The notes beneath the pieces are model-generated. The model was given only the letters and a program-made list of their open reading frames with translations, was not told where the DNA came from and searched no databases. Positions 1-11,000 of a stretch of 64,000 nucleotides of DNA are shown one piece after another. The number at the start of each line of letters is the position of its first letter. Position 1 is the first letter of the stretch. Origin of the DNA: Cytophagales bacterium (GTDB lineage: Bacteria > Bacteroidota > Bacteroidia > Cytophagales > Cyclobacteriaceae); the NCBI GenBank assembly GCA_033344775.1, contig JAWPMT010000004.1:1-64000 (forward strand), written 5' to 3'. The position numbers and the translations under genes were made by a program.

Positions 1-3000
1 TAATGGCGCTGTTACCGCTACTGTCGTAGGCGTCGAAGCAACCTACATCACCGTTTCCAGCCTCTCTGGTACCATCTCTGATAATCAGGGAATCGTCGGA
101 GGTACTTCCGGTACTACGGCCGATGTGGACCATGCCGAGGACATCACCACAACTTCAGGAACCGTAGGCGCAAATGCCATCTCTGGCCTTGCGGCCAATA
201 ACTATCAGGTCACCATCGTCGAAGTAGATACCGATTGCCCCGATACCACGCCTTCGGTTGTTAACTTCACCGTTGATGATATTACTGAACTGCCTGTGCT
301 GCAGATCTCTTCCATCACCGATGACTCTTCTTGTGATGATGTTACCCCTTCGGGTGCTGCCACGGTCAATGTCGTCGATGGTGGGGCCGTACAATCTGCT
401 GCCAACTTCATCTTCAACTGGTACTCTGATGCCGCCGGAACTATCGCACTGGCTGGTGTAACCTTCAATGGCGCCGGTAATGGTACAGCTGGGGCTAACC
501 AGATCTCTGATGCTACTGAAGGTACTTACTATGTCAGAGCTACCGATAACCTTAACCCTGGGGTCGGGTGTGAGTCTGATCTCATTACCATCACCATCGA
601 TCAGTTCGAAACCATCATCTCCGTCGCCGATGCAGATGTGACCATCGTTGATCAGGATGATTGTTCTCCTGAAAATGGGTCCATCACCATCACGCAAGTC
701 ACACTCACCAATGAAGATGGTACGACTTCTACCTCTACCACTTTCACCGACTTTACTTTCACCTGGTCTAACTCCGGTGGGGTGGTCGCTACGGGGAATG
801 GCGTCAATGCCATCACAGGTAGAGCTGCTGATGACTATACCGTCTCTATCGTGCAGGATGCTACCGGATGTCCTGCCACTACTCCGTCTGAAGAAGCATT
901 CACCATCGAGGATGTTACCGCTGTGCCGGTCGTGCAGATCACCGACCTCACCGATGACTCTTCCTGTGATGATCTCACTCCTTCTGGGGAAGTAACTGTC
1001 AATGTCGTCGATGGTGGAGCCATTCAAACCGCGACCGACTTCACCTTCGCATGGTATGCGGCAAATGGTACTACACGACTCTACTACATCCCTTATGATG
1101 GATTAGCAGGTGGGTCTTTCACCATCGGTGATAACCTGACCTTCGCTGGCGCACAAACCGCGACCATCGTATCTGTAGACGGGAATGCCATCGTTGCTTC
1201 TGCGCTCTCTGCAGACATCACCGATAATGAAACATTCAATAATGGTGGGGGTGTCTCTGCTGCGGTCAATAACCCGACCCATAACATCACCACAACCGGA
1301 ACTACGGGTGCCAATAACGTTACCGCGCTCATCGAAGGAACTTACTTCGTTGAAGTGACCGATAATACCAATCCTGGTATCGGATGTCAGTCTGATCAAC
1401 TCGAAATCACCATCGATCAGTTTGAAACCGTCATTACCGTCGCCGATGGCGATGCGACCATCCAGGATCAGGAAGATTGCTCTCCTGAAAATGGGGCCAT
1501 CACCATCAATACGCTCACACAAACTGCCGAAGATGGTACCTCGCCTACTTCCACTACCTACGCTGACTTCAGGTTCCAGTGGGCCATCTCTGGTGGAGCC
1601 AACCTGTTCGTTATTCCTTTCGATAACGTGGCTGTCGCTACTTTCGAAGATGGAGAAACGGTCACCATTAATGGCGCTGTTACCGCTACTGTCGTAGGCG
1701 TCGAAGCAACCTACATCACCGTTTCCAGCCTCTCTGGTACCATCTCTGATAATCAGGGAATCGTCGGAGGTACTTCCGGTACTACGGCCGATGTGGACCA
1801 TGCCGAGGACATCACCACAACTTCAGGAACCGTAGGCGCAAATGCCATCTCTGGCCTTGCGGCCAATAACTATCAGGTCACCATCGTCGAAGTAGATACC
1901 GATTGCCCCGATACCACGCCTTCGGTTGTTAACTTCACCGTTGATGATATTACTGAACTGCCTGTGCTGCAGATCTCTTCCATCACCGATGACTCTTCTT
2001 GTGATGATGTTACCCCTTCGGGTGCTGCCACGGTCAATGTCGTCGATGGTGGGGCCGTACAATCTGCTGCCAACTTCATCTTCAACTGGTACTCTGATGC
2101 CGCCGGAACTATCGCACTGGCTGGTGTAACCTTCAATGGCGCCGGTAATGGTACAGCTGGGGCTAACCAGATCTCTGATGCTACTGAAGGTACTTACTAT
2201 GTCAGAGCTACCGATAACCTTAACCCTGGGGTCGGGTGTGAGTCTGATCTCATTACCATCACCATCGATCAGTTCGAAACCATCATCTCCGTCGCCGATG
2301 CAGATGTGACCATCGTTGATCAGGATGATTGTTCTCCTGAAAATGGGTCCATCACCATCACGCAAGTCACACTCACCAATGAAGATGGTACGACTTCTAC
2401 CTCTACCACTTTCACCGACTTTACTTTCACCTGGTCTAACTCCGGTGGGGTGGTCGCTACGGGGAATGGCGTCAATGCCATCACAGGTAGAGCTGCTGAT
2501 GACTATACCGTCTCTATCGTGCAGGATGCTACCGGATGTCCTGCCACTACTCCGTCTGAAGAAGCATTCACCATCGAGGATGTTACCGCTGTGCCGGTCG
2601 TGCAGATCACCGACCTCACCGATGACTCTTCCTGTGATGATCTCACTCCTTCTGGGGAAGTAACTGTCAATGTCGTCGATGGTGGAGCCATTCAAACCGC
2701 GACCGACTTCACCTTCGCATGGTATGCGGCAAATGGTACTACACGACTCTACTACATCCCTTATGATGGATTAGCAGGTGGGTCTTTCACCATCGGTGAT
2801 AACCTGACCTTCGCTGGCGCACAAACCGCGACCATCGTATCTGTAGACGGGAATGCCATCGTTGCTTCTGCGCTCTCTGCAGACATCACCGATAATGAAA
2901 CATTCAATAATGGTGGGGGTGTCTCTGCTGCGGTCAATAACCCGACCCATAACATCACCACAACCGGAACTACGGGTGCCAATAACGTTACCGCGCTCAT

Positions 3001-5004
3001 CGAAGGAACTTACTTCGTTGAAGTGACCGATAATACCAATCCTGGTATCGGATGTCAGTCTGATCAACTCGAAATCACCATCGATCAGTTTGAAACCGTC
3101 ATTACCGTCGCCGATGGCGATGCGACCATCCAGGATCAGGAAGATTGCTCTCCTGAAAATGGGGCCATCACCATCAATACGCTCACACAAACTGCCGAAG
3201 ATGGTACCTCGCCTACTTCCACTACCTACGCTGACTTCAGGTTCCAGTGGGCCATCTCTGGTGGAGCCAACCTGTTCGTTATTCCTTTCGATAACGTGGC
3301 TGTCGCTACTTTCGAAGATGGAGAAACGGTCACCATTAATGGCGCTGTTACCGCTACTGTCGTAGGCGTCGAAGCAACCTACATCACCGTTTCCAGCCTC
3401 TCTGGTACCATCTCTGATAATCAGGGAATCGTCGGAGGTACTTCCGGTACTACGGCCGATGTGGACCATGCCGAGGACATCACCACAACTTCAGGAACCG
3501 TAGGCGCAAATGCCATCTCTGGCCTTGCGGCCAATAACTATCAGGTCACCATCGTCGAAGTAGATACCGATTGCCCCGATACCACGCCTTCGGTTGTTAA
3601 CTTCACCGTTGATGATATTACTGAACTGCCTGTGCTGCAGATCTCTTCCATCACCGATGACTCTTCTTGTGATGATGTTACCCCTTCGGGTGCTGCCACG
3701 GTCAATGTCGTCGATGGTGGGGCCGTACAATCTGCTGCCAACTTCATCTTCAACTGGTACTCTGATGCCGCCGGAACTATCGCACTGGCTGGTGTAACCT
3801 TCAATGGCGCCGGTAATGGTACAGCTGGGGCTAACCAGATCTCTGATGCTACTGAAGGTACTTACTATGTCAGAGCTACCGATAACCTTAACCCTGGGGT
3901 CGGGTGTGAGTCTGATCTCATTACCATCACCATCGATCAGTTCGAAACCATCATCTCCGTCGCCGATGCAGATGTGACCATCGTTGATCAGGATGATTGT
4001 TCTCCTGAAAATGGGTCCATCACCATCACGCAAGTCACACTCACCAATGAAGATGGTACGACTTCTACCTCTACCACTTTCACCGACTTTACCTTCACCT
4101 GGTCTAACTCCGGTGGGGTGGTCGCTACGGGGAATGGCGTCAATGCCATCACAGGTAGAGCTGCTGATGACTATACCGTCTCTATCGTGCAGGATGCTAC
4201 CGGATGTCCTGCCACTACTCCGTCTGAAGAAGCATTCACCATCGAGGATGTTACCGCTGTGCCGGTCGTGCAGATCACCGACCTCACCGATGACTCTTCC
4301 TGTGATGATCTCACTCCTTCTGGGGAAGTAACTGTCAATGTCGTCGATGGTGGAGCCATTCAAACCGCGACCGACTTCACCTTCGCATGGTATGCGGCAA
4401 ATGGTACTACACGACTCTACTACATCCCTTATGATGGATTAGCAGGTGGGTCTTTCACCATCGGTGATAACCTGACCTTCGCTGGCGCACAAACCGCGAC
4501 CATCGTATCTGTAGACGGGAATGCCATCGTTGCTTCTGCGCTCTCTGCAGACATCACCGATAATGAAACATTCAATAATGGTGGGGGTGTCTCTGCTGCG
4601 GTCAATAACCCGACCCATAACATCACCACAACCGGAACTACGGGTGCCAATAACGTTACCGCGCTCATCGAAGGAACTTACTTCGTTGAAGTGACCGATA
4701 ATACCAATCCTGGTATCGGATGTCAGTCTGATCAACTCGAAATCACCATCGATCAGTTTGAAACCGTCATTACCGTCGCCGATGGCGATGCGACCATCCA
4801 GGATCAGGAAGATTGCTCTCCTGAAAATGGGGCCATCACCATCAATACGCTCACACAAACTGCCGAAGATGGTACCTCGCCTACTTCCACTACCTACGCT
4901 GACTTCAGGTTCCAGTGGGCCATCTCTGGTGGAGCCAACCTGTTCGTTATTCCTTTCGATAACGTGGCTGTCGCTACTTTCGAAGATGGAGAAACGGTCA
5001 CCAT
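1..5004 (+). repeat. Three tandem 1668-bp coding repeats
   Basis: Units 1-1668, 1669-3336 and 3337-5004 repeat in frame with a period of 1668 bp (556 codons). Units 1 and 2 look identical; unit 3 differs at least by a silent T-to-C at 4093. Each unit encodes four modules in the order long type 1 (DQEDCSPENG), short type 2 (DDSSCDD), short type 1, long type 2. The long forms carry an extra ~70-residue insert. The array may extend left of the window. Confidence 0.95.
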
Positions 5005-8000
5005 TAATGGCGCTGTTACCGCTACTGTCGTAGGCGTCGAAGCAACCTACATCACCGTTTCCAGCCTCTCTGGTACCATCTCTGATAATCAGGGAATCGT
5101 CGGAGGTACTTCCGGTACTACGGCCGATGTGGACCATGCCGAGGACATCACCACAACTTCAGGAACCGTAGGCGCAAATGCCATCTCTGGCCTTGCGGCC
5201 AATAACTATCAGGTCACCATCGTCGAAGTAGATACCGATTGCCCCGATACCACGCCTTCGGTTGTTAACTTCACCGTTGATGATATTACTGAACTGCCTG
5301 TGCTGCAGATCTCTTCCATCACCGATGACTCTTCTTGTGATGATGTTACCCCTTCGGGTGCTGCCACGGTCAATGTCGTCGATGGTGGGGCCGTACAATC
5401 TGCTGCCAACTTCATCTTCAACTGGTACTCTGATGCCGCCGGAACTATCGCACTGGCTGGTGTAACCTTCAATGGCGCCGGTAATGGTACAGCTGGGGCT
5501 AACCAGATCTCTGATGCTACTGAAGGTACTTACTATGTCAGAGCTACCGATAACCTTAACCCTGGGGTCGGGTGTGAGTCTGATCTCATTACCATCACCA
5601 TCGATCAGTTCGAAACCATCATCTCCGTCGCCGATGCAGATGTGACCATCGTTGATCAGGATGATTGTTCTCCTGAAAATGGGTCCATCACCATCACGCA
5701 AGTCACACTCACCAATGAAGATGGTACGACTTCTACCTCTACCACTTTCACCGACTTTACTTTCACCTGGTCTAACTCCGGTGGGGTGGTCGCTACGGGG
5801 AATGGCGTCAATGCCATCACAGGTAGAGCTGCTGATGACTATACCGTCTCTATCGTGCAGGATGCTACCGGATGTCCTGCCACTACTCCGTCTGAAGAAG
5901 CATTCACCATCGAGGATGTTACCGAGATCCCTGTGATTCAGATCTCTTCCATTACCGATGACTCTTCCTGTGATGATGTTACACCTTCGGGAGCAGCAAC
6001 GGTTAACATTTCTGATGGAGCCGGTGGTAGCGAAACCGCTTCCAATTACCTGTTCAACTGGTATGAGTCTGATGGAACTACGGCCATCTTCGCCATCCCT
6101 TACGATGGATTGACTGGTGCTTTCCAGGCCGGTGAAACAATTACCATTGATGCTGGTGGTGCTAACATCACTGCTACAGTCATCTCCGATGATGGGGCAA
6201 CCCTCTTCGCTTCAGCTCTGTCTGGAACCATCTCTGATAATGAAACCATTGATGGCGGTACTTCAGGTGCGGATGCCGTGGTTAACCACGTCCTTGATAT
6301 TACCACCACTTCCGGTACGATCGGGGCTAACCAGATCTTCGGGCTGACCAATGGTACTTACTTCGTTGAAGCTACCGATAACACCAATCCGGGCATTGGT
6401 TGTGAAGCTGATCAGGTACAGATCGATATCGACCAGTTCGAAACCATCATTTCCGTCGCCGATGGCGATGCGACCATCCAGGATCAGGAAGATTGCTCTC
6501 CTGAAAATGGGGCCATCACCATCAATACGCTCACACAAACTGCCGAAGATGGTACCTCGCCTACTTCCACTACCTACGCTGACTTCAGGTTCCAGTGGGC
6601 CATCTCTGGTGGAGCCAACCTGTTCGTTATTCCTTTCGATAACGTGGCTGTCGCTACTTTCGAAGATGGAGAAACGGTCACCATTAATGGCGCTGTTACC
6701 GCTACTGTCGTAGGCGTCGAAGCAACCTACATCACCGTTTCCAGCCTCTCTGGTACCATCTCTGATAATCAGGGAATCGTCGGAGGTACTTCCGGTACTA
6801 CGGCCGATGTGGACCATGCCGAGGACATCACCACAACTTCAGGAACCGTAGGCGCAAATGCCATCTCTGGCCTTGCGGCCAATAACTATCAGGTCACCAT
6901 CGTCGAAGTAGATACCGATTGCCCCGATACCACGCCTTCGGTTGTTAACTTCACCGTTGATGATATTACTGAACTGCCTGTGCTGCAGATCTCTTCCATC
7001 ACCGATGACTCTTCTTGTGATGATGTTACCCCTTCGGGTGCTGCCACGGTCAATGTCGTCGATGGTGGGGCTGTACAATCTGCTGCCAACTTCATCTTCA
7101 ACTGGTACTCTGATGCCGCCGGAACTATCGCACTGGCTGGTGTAACCTTCAATGGCGCCGGTAATGGTACAGCTGGGGCTAACCAGATCTCTGATGCTAC
7201 TGAAGGTACTTACTATGTCAGAGCTACCGATAACCTTAACCCTGGGGTCGGGTGTGAGTCTGATCTCATTACCATCACCATCGATCAGTTCGAAACCATC
7301 ATCTCCGTCGCCGATGCAGATGTGACCATCGTTGATCAGGATGATTGTTCTCCTGAAAATGGGTCCATCACCATCACGCAAGTCACACTCACCAATGAAG
7401 ATGGTACGACTTCTACCTCTACCACTTTCACCGACTTTACCTTCACCTGGTCTAACTCCGGTGGGGTGGTCGCTACGGGGAATGGCGTCAATGCCATCAC
7501 AGGTAGAGCTGCTGATGACTATACCGTCTCTATCGTGCAGGATGCTACCGGATGTCCTGCCACTACTCCGTCTGAAGAAGCATTCACCATCGAGGATGTT
7601 ACCGAGATCCCTGTGATTCAGATCTCTTCCATTACCGATGACTCTTCCTGTGATGATGTTACACCTTCGGGAGCAGCAACGGTTAACATTTCTGATGGAG
7701 CCGGTGGTAGCGAAACCGCTTCCAATTACCTGTTCAACTGGTATGAGTCTGATGGAACTACGGCCATCTTCGCCATCCCTTACGATGGATTGACTGGTGC
7801 TTTCCAGGCCGGTGAAACAATTACCATTGATGCTGGTGGTGCTAACATCACTGCTACAGTCATCTCCGATGATGGGGCAACCCTCTTCGCTTCAGCTCTG
7901 TCTGGAACCATCTCTGATAATGAAACCATTGATGGCGGTACTTCAGGTGCGGATGCCGTGGTTAACCACGTCCTTGATATTACCACCACTTCCGGTACGA

Positions 8001-11000
8001 TCGGGGCTAACCAGATCTTCGGGCTGACCAATGGTACTTACTTCGTTGAAGCTACAAATAACACCAATCCGGGCATTGGTTGTGAAGCTGATCAGGTACA
8101 GATCGATATCGACCAGTTCGAAACCGTCATTTCCGTCGCCGATGCCGATGTGGCCATCGTTGATCAGGAAGATTGTTCTCCTGAAAATGGGTCCGTCACC
8201 ATCACACAGCTTACCCTCACCAATGAGGATGGGACGACTTCTACCTCTTCTACCTTCACTGACTTCACCTTCACCTGGACCAACTCGGCCAGTGCTACCG
8301 TCGCTTCGGGTAATGGGGTCAATGCCATCACCGGACAGCCTGCTGATACCTACACCGTATCGATCGTGCAGGATGCGACCGGTTGTCCTGCTACTACCCC
8401 TTCTGAAGAAGCCTTCGTCATTGAAGATGTTACCGAGACACCATCTATTCAAGTAAGCAGTATTACAGATGACACATTCTGTGATACAGATAACAATGGA
8501 GATGGAACATTGACCATCCAAATCTTACAAGGTGGGTCTGTGGCAAGTGCAACGGATTATTCAATCGCATGGTATAGAGGAGAACACACTTCAGCACCAG
8601 CTACAACTGATGCCAACTTCTTGTACAATGATGCAGGAGATGCCAGTGGAGCCAACGTTGGAACTGTAGCTTTGAATTCCTCTGACATCACACAATTACA
8701 GGGATTAGAGACCGGAGATTACACCGTATTTGTGAGTGATAATGTGAATCCAAATATTGGTTGTGAATCATTCAGAACGTTTACTATCCTGTCTGATGAG
8801 GATATTCCTATTATCAATGAGGCCAACATCCAGGCAGCAGTAGTCAACGACACTACCTGTACCAGCAACAGTGGAGCGATTGTAATTACAGATGCTGATG
8901 TATCTACATCATCCGGTGCTTCCGTAACATTGAATGATTATACGGCTACGCTGTACAACGATGAAGAACTAGCCGCTGCTTCTATAGTAGAAACCCTGGC
9001 TGCCGGTTCAGGATTGACATCATACACATTCGATGAACTAGCTCCTGGAGATTATTACCTCACCATCACAGGAAGTAATAGTAGTTGTGAATCAGCAAGT
9101 ATTCGGGTAAATATTGAAGATTTGTCTTTCAATCCAGTCATTTCTGTAGACAACCTTACAGCAAATGCCAATTGTGGTGGCACAGCTGCTGAAGGAGAAA
9201 TCTCGATATCAGTGCTTGAATCTGATGGCGCACAGGATTCTTACACTTTCTCATGGGTAGATAATGCCTCTACAATAGTGACTTCCACTGATGTGAATAA
9301 TACATCAACTGTTCAGGGATTAAGTGCCGCTCTAAGCCCATATGTGGTGACAGTAAACAATACAGTGACTGGTTGTACTACTGAACAATCAATTGCTATA
9401 ACGGATGAAGCATCTAATCCAATCATCACAAGCTTTGCAGCTAATAACAATACGATCTGCTCTGCAAGCAATGGTTCTTTCGAATTGTTCTCAGCCACAT
9501 TGGATGGATCGGAAATCGATTCTACGACGCTGGAAACTGACTACACATTGAACGTTTATTCAGATGCTGGGGCGACTACTCTTGTAGCAGATGGTAACAC
9601 AGCAAATGGTCAGTTGAGTTATGACAGCTTATCCGGAAGCACTACTGGTACAACCTATTACGCTGTGCTCCAAGCTGCCACATCGCTGTGCACCTCAGAT
9701 ACAGTAGAGTTTACCATATTTGATAATCCTCTGAATCCTGTAATTGCTATCGATGTAGTTCAGACAGATTCTACTTGCTCAGCTACGGTTGGAACAGGTA
9801 TTCTGGTAGCTACAGGTGACGGACAGGGTGATGACAATACTAATTTCTCTTTCGAGTGGTTCGATTCTGATGGTAATTCGATCAGTACAAACGACACCTT
9901 GTCGCAGGTATTTGCAGGTACCTATCAGGTTCAGGTAAGTAGTGCCAACTCAGGTTGCTCAGCTACCGCTTCAGTAGAAATCGAAAATGTACCTCAGTCA
10001 CCTGAGATCACAGACTTTACGGTCACTGAAGCCACAACGTGTAATCCTGGTAATGGTGTCTTAACCATCACCGGAGTAAGCATCGCAACACTTGACCGAT
10101 ACCGATTCGACTTCTTCGATACGAATCCATTGTCGGGCTCTCCTTCTGCCGTACAATCATCAACTAATCCCGTATTCTCTACTGCTATGCCGGGTACGAC
10201 TTACTTCGCAGTTGCAGTCGATACGCTAACCGGTTGTAGTACTAATGCAGTACAGGTTGAGTTCGGGGAAGAGAATGTTGTACTTCCTGTGCTTCAGATT
10301 GAAGACTTCAATAATCAGGAGAACTGCGATCCAGGTAATCCAAATGGATCCATCACCATTTCCGCAGATGGCAGTACCGACAATACGATATATACATTCT
10401 TATGGACGGATAGCGACAATAATGTGATTGAAGCAAATAATGCAACGGCATCCGCGCTGACAGCAGGAACATATATCCTCACGGCAACGAGTGCAGCTAC
10501 TGGTTGTGCGGCTTCATTTACCGTGATGATCGAAGATCAAATACCACCATTCTTGCTTACTCCTACCTCCGAGGCCAACACTTCCTGTATCAATCCAAAT
10601 GGATCCACAGGAGTAACAGTTGTTCCTGTAGGTTCAGGCCAGGCCAACGCAAATACGGTGGTCCGAGAAGCAGAGTTCTACTGGTTTAGCAATGCTGCTG
10701 ATGCACGATCTGATAATCTGGCCAATGCCGAGCATGTAGGAGAAACCTATGAAGGGTTGTCTGCCGGAACATATACGGTCATTGCCCAGGATGTGAATGA
10801 TTTATTCTGCTTCTCAGAACCTGCTTCTGTTGAAGTATTGGATGGAACAGTCACTCCTACGTTTGCTGCTGAAGTGACCAGAAACCTTACAGTATGTTTC
10901 GAAGACGCACCAAATGGTTTCGCTGTAATTGATACGATGATGAACATCGAGAATCTGGACTTCCAATGGTTTGAGGGTACAGACATTACGGCCACACCAA

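Noticed and set aside
1-8147. CRISPR array or satellite-like DNA
   Set aside because: The unit is 1668 or 1680 bp, a multiple of three, and coding throughout; there are no short repeats with unique spacers.
155-8521. Long open frames on the minus strand and in the second plus frame of the repeat array (up to 290 codons, repeated each 1668 bp)
   Set aside because: They mirror the codon bias of the real plus-strand frame and recur with every repeat copy; their translations are low-complexity and match no protein style.
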